DNA of 64,000 nucleotides, taken from positions 1 to 64,000 of the forward strand of contig CAJNDS010002694.1 of assembly GCA_905221605.1 (NCBI GenBank), given 5' to 3'. The notes beneath the pieces were generated by a model. That model ran no database searches. It was not told the origin of the DNA and saw only the letters and a list, made by a program, of their open reading frames with translations. Positions within the stretch are counted from its first letter, which is position 1. The number at the start of each line of letters is the position of its first letter. The position numbers and the translations under genes were made by a program. Source of the stretch: Symbiodinium natans (taxonomy: Eukaryota; Sar; Dinophyceae; Suessiales; Symbiodiniaceae). Shown here piece by piece: positions 44,916 to 55,720 of the stretch.

Positions 44916-45463
44916 CCTCCCGCCCTCCCGCCAGAAGGCGATTCTGCTCCGGCCTTTCTGCAGGTACACCGAGCTTTTCGGCCAGCAGCTCCTTTAGTGC
45001 CCAGCCACTGAGGCCGGAGCGGACCTTGAATGGTTTAGGGTTTAGGCTTCGGGTCTTGGTCGTTGCATGCCAATTAGCTGAAAAGGCTTGCTGGGATGCA
45101 GGGCTCTTTACGCCACCCTCTGAAAGCATGAGGACTCAAACCTTTCCTGGGCACAAAGGGGAACGAATTCTGCGACCCTGGCCTGTCCACATTGTGTGAT
45201 GCCTTTCTTGGAAAATGTAACAATGGGTAGGCGAGGAACGGTGACTGGCGTGCTCGAGCCATCGATTTGCTTCACATTGATTTCAAAGATGCGACACTCG
45301 CCCGGCGCCTGCAAGCGGGAGCTGTCGCTGGACAGAATTTTGGGAGAATAACATGGCCTACACTGCTAGTACAAGTACAAGTACTAGTACTAGTACTAAT
45401 ACTAGTACTTGTACTAGTACTTGTACTAATACTAGTACTTGTACTAATACTAGTACTTGTACT

Positions 45464-45514
<51 letters not shown>

Positions 45515-46044
45515 CACTACTACCACTACTACCACTACTACCACTACTACCACTACTACCACCACTACCACTACCACTACCACTACCACTACCACTACCA
45601 CTACCACTACCACTACCACTACCACTACCACTACTGCTGCTACCACCACTACTTCTGCTACTGCTACTACTGGCACTAGGGTTTGAGTTTTGAGTTCATG
45701 TGTTGGTGTTTTGCACGAGTCGTGTGTAGGGTTTAAGGATGTTTAAGGGCTTACTTACATCCTTGTGCAGTATGTTGCACTAGTAGGCAAATATGCTCAA
45801 AACATACCGTAGTTTGGGCATGGGCCTCACGAATGGACGCAATTACACCCTTCACCTCCTGATAGCAATAAGAGCTGCATGGGATATCATGGGATTGATG
45901 CTCGACTGGGCGGGCCTGAGCTTCACGACTGCTGGCTGCTGGCGCAACATCTCTGGCATCCGCACTGGAGCCGTCCATGTAGCAGAGGCCACAAGACGCG
46001 TTGTTCGACCACGCCCTAAGCCTGGCCAGAGGGCTGCTCCTCAA
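44916..46044 (-). CDS. Ubiquitin-like-domain protein
   Basis: Three exons. 46044-45808 reads RAWSNNASCGLCYMDGSSAD, ..., QEVKGVIASIREAHAQT, ending ACG|GTATGTTTTG. About 45345-45240 reads CRIFEINVKQIDGSSTPVT. 45024-44916 reads VRSGLSGWALKELLAEKLGV then PAERPEQNRLLAGGREG, donor G|GTGTTTG. The last two join in phase 0 (ACC|GTTCCT ... TTCAAG|GTC) to give the beta-grasp pattern: beta hairpin, 'LKELLAEKLGVP' helix, then 'QNRLLAGGRE' where ubiquitin has QRLIFAGKQL. Further exons downstream were not found. The first intron contains the 300-bp ACT/ACC microsatellite. Confidence 0.6.
45363..45675. repeat. TACTAG / ACT / ACC trinucleotide microsatellite
   Basis: Layered repeat: TACTAG and TACTTG hexamers (45363-45465), ACT triplets (45466-45510), then ACC/ACT triplets to about 45675. 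Frames reading poly-Thr/Val/Tyr are artefacts. Lies in an intron of the ubiquitin-like gene. Confidence 0.95.
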
Positions 46045-46318
46045 GTTATCTGAAAAAGTTACGTGTCTGACAGCTATCGACCCTGAGATGACATGATTGT
46101 ACAGCCTAATCTTGTAAACCCTACACTTGACTCAAGGCACGAGCCTGCGATTCTACTGACCTTGAGGATCGTTGCGCCTGTCAAGCCCTGTTCTGTATGC
46201 TACCTCACACCTGTCCGCCAAATGGCTGCAGGAAGTAGGGGCTAAGGATTTGGGCTTAAGGATTGGGGAAAAACACTTGCAATCCCCAGCGCCCTTTCAA
46301 CCCATGATTCCTGCTTTA

Positions 46319-46408
46319 CCTGGGACCCTATTTACCTGCAGTTTTCAGGGTTGTACCTACTAAATAGGGGTACCTACAACTGAATCGTAGGTAAATAGGG
46401 TCGCCAGG
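46319..46408. mobile_element. Family F inverted-repeat element, TA target
   Basis: CCTGGGACCCTATTTACCTG ... GTAAATAGGGTCGCCAGG flanked by TA on both sides (46317-46318, 46409-46410), as expected for a Tc1/mariner-type MITE. Confidence 0.75.
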
Positions 46409-46628
46409 TAAGGTTCAAGAATGCTTCGGTTGCGGCCAAATACAGTAGGCCCCGAGACTCCAAAGACATGACAGACAGCCCTAGACTGCACTAACAGCCC
46501 CGAAGCCCCAATACTATAAACCCCAAACCCCACGCCCCCACCCCTTGCGGAGTCCGGAAAGTTCACGGCCCTCAGTGAGAGGCCGCTGCCTGCAAGCCCA
46601 GGAACGTCAATCCTGAAGAGGGTGTCTA

Positions 46629-46740
46629 TGGGTATTTCCCAATATAAGGGATACCCGGGTTTATACCCAAAATAGAATAGAATCCCCTTGAAGAGGGGAC
46701 CCTCCCAAAAAAGTACCCCTATTTTCGGAAACCCTCATAT
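46629..46740. mobile_element. Family H short element
   Basis: 'gtatttcccaatataaggga' ... 'ctattttcggaaaccctca'; relative of 13741. Confidence 0.6.
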
Positions 46741-47517
46741 GGGGCTGAGTGTTTCAGGGTTGCAGGTCGGGCGTCGGGTGTGGGGCGTTCAGGTTGTAGT
46801 GAGCCTGAAAGGGTTTCGGATGTAGGGCTTAGGGCCGTAGGGGACTTCCTGTTCTGAGCACAGCCTCCCTTAACCCGGCTTCGCGCAAGCAGGTTTTTTT
46901 CTGGAAACGTACTCTAGAGGCCTTACTGAATGATTTGAAGAGGGTTTTGAGGGGTCATTCTAGTACTATCTTAAAGGGGACATGAGGGAATACCATCAGA
47001 AATTAATCCGACCCCTAGATTAAGCGTTCCACTCGCTCATTGCTTTCCGCAATCATGCTTGCGGTTCAGAGTTGCCGTGTTTTCTGAAGGGCCTATTTAG
47101 GGTTTAGGGTTTGGGGTTTAGGAGTGGTTTAGGGTTTAGGGGTAGCATTGTGAGGTTTAGAGGGTTTGGGGCAAAGCTGTGGCTGCAGCATAGGAAAATC
47201 ACACTTGGTGCAGGGTTTTCCAGACTTGGTTCACCGCACCATGACATATCGTCTCCTCAAACAAAGACCCGCCCAACTCACAACACTGGAATGAGCAGCC
47301 CAGCGTCCACGAGGCATCGAGTTGAAAAAGGCGAGAAGGCTCGGCAACATTGAGCCTGGTAAACCCTAAAGCCTACACCCTAACAAGAAATGGGGTGTTC
47401 GGGTCCAGGGTTTCAACTAAACTGCTCTTGGAAGCTCTTTCAACAGTAATTATATGCTTACCTGAGAGATTGCTACGTGCAAGTAGCGCGCAAAACAACA
47501 AAAGCTTTCGTATTTCG

Positions 47518-47763
47518 GACCCTAAACCCTAAACCCTAAACCCTAAACCCTAAACCCTAAACCCTAAACCCTAAACCCTAAACCCTAAACCCTAAACCCT
47601 AAACCCTAAACCCTAGTTCGGGCTCCAGATGCCGAGCGGCTCCAGCTTGCCACACCGATGCCTGCCGTGTTGCACGCGCTCTGAGCAAGTTCCGACACAT
47701 GGGCTCGGAATTTGAGGTTTCGGGTTTAGGGTTTAGGGTCTAGGGTTTAGGGTTTAGGGTTCG
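47518..47763. repeat. CCCTAAA array, exon-like core, TTTAGGG array
   Basis: Arrays 47518-47614 (14 units) and 47713-47763. Another TTTAGGG array at 47978-48031. Confidence 0.95.
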
Positions 47764-47950
47764 GGTCTGCAAGTCGGGTTTCTAGTCAGGGTGCCTCGCA
47801 AAAATTTGATTCGGGCACCCAGGATCTCAGCCGAAGTTGCACCGGGTCTTGAAGGAGGATGCAAGGTGTATGATGCATTGTCCCGTTCCCGCCACGCTGC
47901 TGGAAGCCCCAAGGGCCGCTGGGCTCAGCAGAGCGTAGGCACACTGGATT
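47615..47950 (-). CDS. Two exon-like segments, unknown protein
   Basis: About 47940-47838 reads CAYALLSPAALGASSSVAGT then IIHLASSFKTR, ending CCCG|GTGCAAC. The core 47705-47615 reads FRAHVSELAQSACNTAGIGV then ASWSRSASGAR. Both are on minus, separated and bounded by telomere arrays. The plus strand is also open over 47791-47982. No family. Confidence 0.3.
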
Positions 47951-48165
47951 CAGGGGCTCAAAAATTAAATGAACCCATTTAGGGTTTAGGGTTTAGGGTT
48001 TAGGGTTTAGGGTTTAGGGTTTAGGGTTTAGGGCTCCAAAGTCGGTGGGTCGAAAACGTGGAGCGCCAGGGCAAGGACTCATGCTGATCGGACTGCTCTC
48101 CTTCCGGCCTCATGAAGTGACCAGGGCGGGCAACGGCCTGCCAAGACCCTTTCTTATTTTTATTG

Positions 48166-48290
48166 CCCCATAAGGGTCCATGTACCTAAATAGGGAATAC
48201 TTGGGCCTTAAAGTACCTCCTGTTTAGGAACTTTAGGGACCAAGTGCATAACAATGAGGTACACGGACCCTTAGGGTTGTCTAGTGGGGT
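48166..48290. mobile_element. Putative inverted-repeat element
   Basis: 'ccataagggtccatgtacct' against 'aggtacacggacccttaggg', with AGTACC/GGTAC inner repeats. Single copy here. Confidence 0.5.
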
Positions 48291-48639
48291 TTATAAAAGA
48301 CCCTGTGCATTACGCAGTCAAAGGTTACGGCTGGATCTGGATTGCGGCAGAGTCACTTCGGGGTGGGAACCAACCAACCTCCTAACCTGCTGTAACCCTT
48401 CTACCCTCAACCCAAAGCAGCAAAATAAGGGTGCCGTTGTGGGTCCCGAAATCCAGGCTTGGCCTCCAAGCTAACCGTTCCCCCAGGCCGTAGGCCGGGT
48501 CGGATGACATACGCCTGCAAGGGCTTGTGGTTGAGGGTTTAGAATAGTCCGTTGAGTTTAGGATGCAGGGCTTAGGGCCCTACACCCTGTAAACCCTAAG
48601 CGCACAAAGTTCATTGTTAGCCGGGCACGCTTCAGACCC

Positions 48640-49047
48640 TGTGAGTGCATTGTAGACACTGTAACCCAGGGGCCGAGTTGAATTCGAACGGGAGCTTGGG
48701 GTATTTGTCATCAGGATACAGCAAAGATTGTAGGGGGATACTTGTGGACGAATGTTCAGGATAGTTCGGCTCCTTGTTAGACAGAAAGTACTCCGGACCC
48801 CTGCCCTGTAAAGATTATGCAATGGCCTCGTCCTTGGAAGGTGTCAGCTTGCCCGCATAGCCCAGGTAAGCACCCCAGTCCTCCACTGGGTAGTGTTTTT
48901 TGCTGCAGTTAGAGCGCAAATCTCTCTACCACGCGCAGTCCTGAAAGGCCTTGAGACGGTAAGCTTGTCCTGAGCTTTGCTGGAACCTCTTAAGGAGTCA
49001 AGGAGCCCGACTGCCTCATGTTGCCACAGAGCCTCCAAGTACCTCAC
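48640..49047 (-). CDS. Unknown protein, possibly broken by one stop
   Basis: The frame at 48905-48640 reads HYPVEDWGAYLGYAGKLTPS, KDEAIA, TAA, then in the same frame GRGPEYFLSNKEPNYPEHSS and LLYPDDKYPKLPFEFNSAPG. The TAA falls in 'gcataatctttacag', which could also end an intron if the exon before it stops earlier. The upstream frame (49047-48960) reads RYLEALWQHEAVGLLDSLR with a possible G|GTTCCAGC donor and 'ctaactgcag' acceptor. Not recognised. Confidence 0.4.
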
Positions 49048-49340
49048 CTTTTGGGAACTTATGCCCCCCCCCCCCCCCCGCCCCCAACGTTTCAGGGGCT
49101 CCCACAGCCAAGGAGTTCCGCGTGAAGATCTTGGGAGTTACGCGTGAAGTTCTGAAGATCCAATGCTTCAAGCTGCTCCTGCATCAAATCACGACACAAT
49201 CAGAATCAACGAGTTTACCTCACAAGCCCGAAGCCACGATACCCTGCACACGAACACCTGAAACTCCCTAAACTCCCCGACCGCCCCCTGGCACTAAGAA
49301 AACCACCCCCAATCGACACAGAATCAAAACCTTAGTCGAG

Positions 49341-49431
49341 GTTGCCCAGTAACCTAGGATTACAGGGAGGGAACCTAAACCCGCCCCCCAAAAAAGGGAA
49401 TAGGGCTACTACTGGGCATCCTAGTAGTTCA
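49341..49431. mobile_element. Family A-like introner copy
   Basis: TTGCCCAGTAACCTAGG ... GGGCTACTACTGGGCATCCTAG. On minus it follows an open frame (NQATSSEASDAYELL) and ends CTCGACTAAG, so it could be an intron. No clear duplication. Confidence 0.6.
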
Positions 49432-49788
49432 TAGGCGTCTGATGCTTCCGAGGATGTGGCCTGGTTTGAGCAGGTGCTGCGGTTCGACGTTGAGGTGGGG
49501 CGACGGCCTCGGCCGATGCTCAGGACAAGCCATGCGTTTACACTCAAAACCCTATGAAGCCGAAACAACTGTCGGTCCGGAATGAAGAGCTGAGGTCTTT
49601 GTTCTACTTTGCTACTATTCTTGTATTTCCTTCGCTACCTCGTAGGCATCGGCGATAACCGCCTCCGCGCGCGCATGATTTTGAAGTTCAGGGATCTAAT
49701 GTAGGACCTGAATTATTAGAATAGCATTTTGGGGGGTTCTTCTAGCATAATTGTGAAGGGACTACAATGGAACGGATGCCCAGCCCTT

Positions 49789-49887
49789 CCTGGGACCCTA
49801 TTTACCTAGAGTTTCAAGGGTGATGCCTACTAAATCGGGGTATACTAACTAACTAGTTGCTAAAACGTAGGTAAATAGCTTCCCAGG
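49789..49887. mobile_element. Family F inverted-repeat element
   Basis: CCTGGGACCCTATTTACC ... GTAAATAGCTTCCCAGG, followed by TA; sister of 46319-46408. Confidence 0.7.
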
Positions 49888-50071
49888 TACACCCCATGCC
49901 TTGGGGGCTAAAGGGTTTGTAATTAGGGACGTAAACCGTGACCCCAAACCTGAACCCTGTCAAGTGGCTGTGGCCCAGTTGTCGGCACGCCAAGGCCCAC
50001 ACAAGGCCAACCCTCCTCCTTCCAAGCGCGGGCTCAGGGGCACAAAACCTGTAGACCCTAGAGCCCCTTCC

Positions 50072-50140
50072 CTAAACCCTAAACCCTAAACCCTAAACCC
50101 TAAACCCTAAACCCTAAACCCTAAACCCTAAACCCTAAAC
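50072..50140 (-). repeat. CCCTAAA array
   Basis: Ten perfect units, 40 bp past a donor site, inside the first large intron of the 50.3-kb gene. Confidence 0.95.
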
Positions 50141-50183
50141 CACTCTGACCCTCTACTCTTGGCCGCTTCAACGTGGGACTCAC

Positions 50184-50466
50184 GATGGTGCGCTCCCAGA
50201 TGACCCGCTCCGCCAGCACCTGAGGGCCCAGCATCACGGGGATGTGCAGGCTAAGGTTTCTCTTAGACCCGAAAACCTTCAGTTTTAGGTGCTTGCATAC
50301 AGAGTTTATAGATATAGTATCGGCCTTTAAAGGCCGAAAGTTAAAGGTCTTTTTGGTTTTGGTCTCCTGGGTGTACATAGCTCCTATCATTGAAAGAATC
50401 AACCAAGCTAGGAACTACCTTGGAGTCCTCAAGTACCGCCGTTGGCCAGAAATCTGAGCTCGCCAT
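50184..50466 (-). CDS. Start of an unrecognised gene: two phase-0 exons
   Basis: ATG at 50466. Exon 1 (50466-50419, 48 nt) reads MASSDFWPTAVLEDSK and ends AAG|GTAGTT. Exon 2 (50261-50184, 78 nt) follows 'gggtctaag' and reads RNLSLHIPVMLGPQVLAERV then IWERTI, ending ATC|GTGAGTCCC. Both joins are phase 0 and the codons are GC-rich, so this is a good 5' gene end. The next exon is uncertain: 'gtctacag' at about 50046 opens frames at 50045-49900. No known domain. Confidence 0.5.
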
Positions 50467-50778
50467 GATCGGATTTTTGGGGCATCCAAAACCCTGAACC
50501 CTCCTTTACGCCTTTGGGGGCTTGAGGCTTAAGGTCCACTTACTTACCACTTTTGGGTGAAGCCCTGCACGTTTAGGAGGTATTTGTAGTGAATTTAGCA
50601 CCAGGAGCCCTGGATCCAGATGGCACATGGTGTCTAGGACAGGGGCCACGAACCCGAATGCAGACAGGTGTCACATATACTGCGAAGATGACAGACGCCA
50701 CGCACGAACACGAAATCCGAACCAACGTCTTCTGCATGTCTATCTCTGTCCCTATCTATCACTCTACATCTCTCTCGC

Positions 50779-50789
<11 letters not shown>

Positions 50790-50813
<24 letters not shown>

Positions 50814-50815
50814 TT
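50790..50815. repeat. CT microsatellite
   Basis: Short CT run followed by poly-C at 50870. Confidence 0.9.
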
Positions 50816-51603
50816 CCCGCTTGGGGCCTTCTTCCTGCCGGGCTAGAGGGGGGTTTTTTCAGGGAAGCCCCCCCCCCCCTCCAGGGCGGGCCCTGTGACT
50901 GTCCTGCTCCGGCCCAAAAGCACACAGTGCTGATGTCCCTTTCCTTCGATTACCTACCCTCATAGGCAACACAACCTCGGGACCTGCACCTATTGTGCTG
51001 AGCGCTAGGAGCTTTCTCCCCATGCGCGTGTCAGGCGTGAGACGGTTGGTGTTTTACGCACTCTCGCCACCACCTGCAGCCAGGGTTCAGACATGTCCTT
51101 ACACGGTTCCTTCAGAGACCAACCTCGCACACACGAGCAGGTTGCCAGAAACAGAGGCTGACGGGGGAGCACCCCGGACGCTTTATGGACTCTGTGCGAC
51201 ACTCACGAAGGCTTCGCAGACGCTCCGCGGACGCTCTTGCCAACACAACACGTGCGATACAGAAATGGGTCACCTCGTGGACCCTCGGAACCACAACCTT
51301 TTAAAAAGGGAACCCTTCTGCTACCCATGAGGGAAGATGCAAGGACCTCCATATAGTGACTCTAGTGTAGATGGGTTTCGGAGATCAAGCTGTGCAGATG
51401 CGTGATCTCTACATTACATGTAAAAAATGCTGTTTGTAGTCCAGGGTCCCAAAATATCTGACATCTTGAATCAGCGCCTATGTTGGGACATGCTTCCAAG
51501 TCTCAAGTAGAGGTGTCTTTGCGACGTCGTGTGCGACAGCAAGCACAGAGCAGCAACGTGTGCACGACACGCAAAGCAGAATAGCTACAGAAGTTTGATA
51601 CTC

Positions 51604-52455
51604 CTAAACCCTAACCCTAAACCCTAAACCCTCATCCTTGATGCAGAAGCTGCGCCTGTCGCTTTGCGCCCCGCGCACCGCGACCACCAGGGCTGTCTGC
51701 AGGCCAGGCATGATATACCATGACCTCTGGGAGGCATACGCGTTTAGGGTTTAGGGTTTTGGGTGGCCCTTAAAACCCTCTGAAAAATATTCCTAAATAT
51801 GGTCCTCTTAAACCCAACCAGGGAAAATACAAAATGTCCCAAGGGCCTACCGAGCATATCAGTTGGGGTCGCATTTATCCAAAGGTTTAACCATGAAACG
51901 CTACTTTAGACACTGAAGTCAGGATCAGAATCTGCTTGGGTGCTCGGGTGTGGGACAGGGTCGAGGATTCGGGCTCAGGGCTGCGAAGTCTGAGATGAAG
52001 ACTCGTAGCTGCAGAAGTGGCACGTATATTGGCATTATAGAATGATTACAGAAGCGATTCGACCATGATTAATTTGGGCCAATGCCTACACCTACATCCT
52101 ACTGCGATGATGATTTTTTTCTCAGTTCACAGTCCGGCGTTTTGTCATGACTGCGCTGACATGCATGTGCCCCAGCGCGCCTGCACAAAAACCGAAAACC
52201 GAAAACCCTAAACCCTAAACCCTAAACCCATGAATCATCCTCCGAGGGACATCCCCCCCAGGCGCGGCGACGACGACACAGTGACCGGGACCCGCAAAGC
52301 CGCGTCCGCTCGCAAGGACAGGGGCGGCGGCCTTCTCATAAGGCCCAGTGACCTTCAGATGGGATCGGACTACTTAGGGCTTAGGGTTTAGGTTTAGGGT
52401 TTAGGGTTTAGGGTTTAGGGTTTAGGGTTTAGGGTTTAGGGTTTAGGGTTTAGGT
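51604..52455. repeat. Two C-array/exon/G-array units in the GH43-like gene
   Basis: CCCTAAA 51604-51632 and TTTAGGG 51743-51762 around the MVYHAW exon; CCCTAAA 52190-52229 and TTTAGGG 52375-52455 around the GPGH exon. Confidence 0.95.
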
Positions 52456-53171
52456 TTTTTTTTGTTTTTTAAACTGTTTAGGGTTTTTTTTTAACTGATC
52501 AGGCTCTTGGGCTTCACGACCTTATCAAATCTTATCAATCTGTTGGAGGATCCCCAGCCTGCTCTGCCCGTGCAACGCCCACGCAGTACCGGTGGTTCGC
52601 ATAGCACTCGCCTGAGTAGAACCTGAGCGAAACATGGCTGGCAAGAGAGGAAGTTTTTGAATGCCGGTAGCTCGTTTAAGCCTTGGGGCAAGTAGTAGTA
52701 CTGGCCACGCTGGATCAGGAAGGGCCCCTCCACCACCTTGCCTGGTCAAAGAAGGCCCATGTGCTCTACCTGCCCCGGAACGAACAACACCCTGCCCTAA
52801 ACCCTAAACCCTAAACCCTAAACCCCAAACCCTAAACCCTAAACCCTAAACCCTAAACCCTAAACCCTGAACCCTATAAACATCCTTTAACTCAAGCCCA
52901 AACTTGCGGGGATGCGTGTGGCTTCTCATGCCCCCCGACCTTCCCAGGGGAGGTCATTGCAGATCAACTCCACGGCCTCTGAGCCCTCAGCCGGGGCCAC
53001 GCCAGCCGCATTGAGCTCTCCTTAGCGCTGACATGGCTCACGTTTAGGGTTTAGAGCTTAGTTTGGGAAGTTTAGGGTTTAGGGCTTAGTTTGGGAAGTT
53101 TAGGGTTTAGGCCTTAATTTGGGAAGTTTAGGGTTTAGGGCATCCTCCAGTGCCAGAAGCTTGGGGTTGGT

Positions 53172-53208
<37 letters not shown>

Positions 53209-54027
53209 GGGGGGTGGTTCGGAATTCGGGTCCCCCTTTGCGGGGCTCTTTTCTGGGTCGGCCTTTCGGCTTCGACTGACACCGCGCCGACTGCGATCTG
53301 AAAGTTTGGCGAAGGCTCGCATCTTGATGACGGATGGCACGCTGTGGGCATTGAAGTCGATCTTCCAGAGCAGGTACTGCTTGCCGGTACCCTTGTCGTA
53401 GAAGTAGGTCCTCAAGCTCAAAGAGCTCGTGGGTGTCTACTTGCTGAGGGCGCAAGCCGGCCAGGCTCTAGCAATATCTCGACCGGGCTCATCTGTGATA
53501 AGTGAGTTGGTTCTGCACTCCAAGAGTCGCATCGATGGCCCAATGAGGGTCGCTCACCAATGGCTGTCCAGAATCGTGATATGGGCCCTCCGGATGATCC
53601 GCCGTTGCGACGCCTGAGCTGCAGCTTGTGTAAAGACAAGTTGCAGCAGCAGACTAGCGCATGCTGCGCACCTGTGACAGGCAGTCTTCAATCTCTTCTT
53701 CGACAAAGTGCAGAAATGGAAACATGTGCACGTCAATACAACACATCTCAGTTTGAAATAAACCGGCTGGCTACAAGGTCCCAACTCGGCCATGCACTGG
53801 GGCGAGTTAAGCAGAGCACCTCACCAACACTTTTGCCTGTTTTGTTGTCTAAGCCCAAACCCTAAACCCTAAACCCTAAACCCTAAACCCTGAACCCTGA
53901 ACCCTATACCCTAAACCCTAAACCCTAAACTGGCCCTAAACCCTAAACCAACAGCCCATGGTTCTCACACTGCGGCCCGGCCACAAGAACTTCACAGGAG
54001 CCAATGGATCCCTTCAAAATAAGCCCC
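51637..54027 (-). CDS. GH43-family-like glycosidase (five-bladed propeller)
   Basis: Family would cleave arabinan/xylan-type glycans. Ordered exons: 54027-53951 (GLILKGSIGSCEVLVAGPQC); about 53530-53410, uncertain; 53410-53319 (TYFYDKGTGKQYLLWKIDF, the 'DxxGKxYLlW' blade motif); 53020-52940 (VAPAEGSEAVELICNDLPWE); 52741-52690 (KVVEGPFLIQRGQYYY, containing the conserved EGP with its catalytic-type Glu); 52622-52537 (FYSGECYANHRYCVGVARAE); 52369 to about 52251 (VTGPYEKAAAPVLASGRGFA then GPGHCVVV); about 51726-51637 (EVMVYHAWPADSPGG). Phases match across five joins, using GA, GT, GC and GA donors. The N-terminal Asp exon and the true end were not identified. Telomere arrays fill most introns. 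Confidence 0.7.
51770..51862. mobile_element. Family I short element
   Basis: CCTCTTAAACCCAACCAGGG ... GTCCCAAGGGCCTA, shared with 11015-11095 and 39115-39190. Confidence 0.6.
52796..53141. repeat. C-array, exon, G-array in the GH43-like gene
   Basis: CCCTAAA 52796-52878 and TTTAGGG units with a 40-bp higher-order repeat ('ttagtttgggaagtttaggg') 53041-53141, around the 81-nt exon 53020-52940. Confidence 0.95.
53175..53214 (+). repeat. Poly-G tract
   Basis: About 35 G with one T, within the same intron. Confidence 0.95.
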
Positions 54028-54084
54028 ATAGGGGGTTTAGGGTTTAGGGTTTAGGGTTTAGGGTTTAGGGTTTAGGGTTTAGGG
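53862..54084. repeat. CCCTAAA array, exon, TTTAGGG array
   Basis: 53862-53950 and 54032-54084 around an exon of the GH43-like gene. The second array abuts the 3.2-kb element. Confidence 0.95.
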
Positions 54085-54549
54085 TATAGGTGGTCGCCAC
54101 CCTGCCTTGCTTACTACTTTGTATAAAGGGATGATCGTCCTCCCAAACATCCCCTCAAACGTGCACCTAAACATGCCCCCCCCCCCCCCCTCCATCCCCC
54201 TCTCCTCCCCCCTCCATCCCCCTCTCCCCCCTCCATCCCCCTCTCCCCCCTCCTCCCCCCCCCCCCCCCCCCCCCCCCCCCCCTGCCCCCCCTTGTCTGT
54301 CTCTGTATTTCTTTATCTGCCAGCCTCTGTCTGTCTAACCCTCTCTCTCGGTCTCTCTCTCTCTCTCTGTGTCTCTCTCTCTACATGTCTGCATCTATCT
54401 CTATACCTTCTTTCTCTATCTGTGTTTTGAGTTTTCAATGCCGGTCTCTCTCTGTACTGATGAAGTAAGACGCCTATCCAGGCATCTTACTGCTTTTTAG
54501 GCGTGCCCCGATCGTTTCCTCGGTCAGACAGACCTTGAGTTGTGCACTT

Positions 54550-54912
54550 GCACAAGAGAAATCCCAATTTCAGCATGTGAAAAGTGCATTGGGCTTGTTG
54601 GATGCTCTTCTAGCCTAAAACAGGCACGGCAGGCCTAAAAAGCCCTTGCCTCCGTTAGATGCCTCGCTAGCTGATGACACAGGCCCAATGCACTTTTCAG
54701 GTGCCGAAATTGCATTTTGTCTTGTGGGAAAGGACTATTCAGGGTCTCTTTGGCTGAGGAAGAACGGATAAAGCCGCTAGGCCTGGCGGCCTGGCTAGCT
54801 TTCTCATATCATCACAAGCAGCAGAAGTCATCAAGTATTTCTGCAGACCGGGCTAGAACTTCCAAGAAGCCCAATGCACTTTTCAGCTGCCGAAATTGCA
54901 TTTTGTCTTGCG
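54550..54912. repeat. Repeat block 'ccaatgcacttttcag...gcattttgtcttg'
   Basis: Two direct copies (about 54688-54722 and 54871-54910) and one inverted copy (about 54553-54592), able to form a hairpin of about 40-bp arms. Confidence 0.8.
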
Positions 54913-55359
54913 CAGGAGGACTATGAAGGGTTTATGTGGCTGAGAAAAACAAAGCCAAGCTTACGGCTTAAGAACCATGAGGGGCCTGCCTCTTTCTGGC
55001 TGCTGCAAGCACCGCAAGTCTTGAAGCTTGTCTGCAAGCGTGTAGGCAGCAAACCGTCAGCTGCAGGAACTGTTTCTGGGTCCCGAGGAAAAGACCGCGC
55101 TGCCTCTTCAGCATAGTGCTTTTTCCAGCTTGAAGCTGCGCGGGCCTTCCCGTGTGGCTTCATCTTTTTTTAAGGCTCTGGGGCAGGACTTGGAGGAGCC
55201 CGTCTGGCTACTGCTTGCCTTGGCTTTTTCGCCAGGAAGACAGGAAGAGCTTGTAGCTTCGGAGCCTCTCAGACTTCAGGGCTTTAGGCTTTAGAGGCTC
55301 CAGCTATTCTCCAGGCAGATCAGGACCTTGGCCAGGCCTTCTAGACTCCAAGGCTTTTC

Positions 55360-55720
55360 TTTCGGGATGCCACGCATTTTCTCCTAGTTCTCAAGTTGCA
55401 AGGCCCCATGCGTTTTCGCCTTCTTCGGAATTTGCAGGACCCGCGCGTTTTCTCCTGCTTTTGAATTGGCCCGGGCCCCCACGCGTTTTCTCCTGTTTTT
55501 GAAGTTGCTGGACCCCACGCGTTTTCGCTTGCTACAAAAACGGCACAAAAACCGGAGAAATGGGCCCGGACCCCACGGTCAAACGGCAAAATGGGTCTGA
55601 GTCCCACGCGTTTTCGCCTGTAAAACGGCCGAAATGACTCTTGTTCCCACGCGCTATAAACGGCAAAATGGGTCCGGGTCCCACGTCAGACAATCCTACG
55701 GACCCCACGTCTTTTGCCCT
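55360..55720. repeat. Degenerate minisatellite, CCCACGCGTTTTC(G/T)CCTG
   Basis: About nine copies at 35-45 bp spacing. On minus they read as repeated ENAWGP-like peptides. Confidence 0.85.

Noticed and set aside
45267-45693. Poly-Thr / poly-Val / Tyr-rich frames
   Set aside because: Translation of the ACT/ACC triplet repeat, which lies in an intron.
53128-53455. Pro-rich C-terminal extension of the GH43 exon
   Set aside because: The poly-Pro comes from a poly-G/C tract inside the intron; the exon is better ended at 53319.
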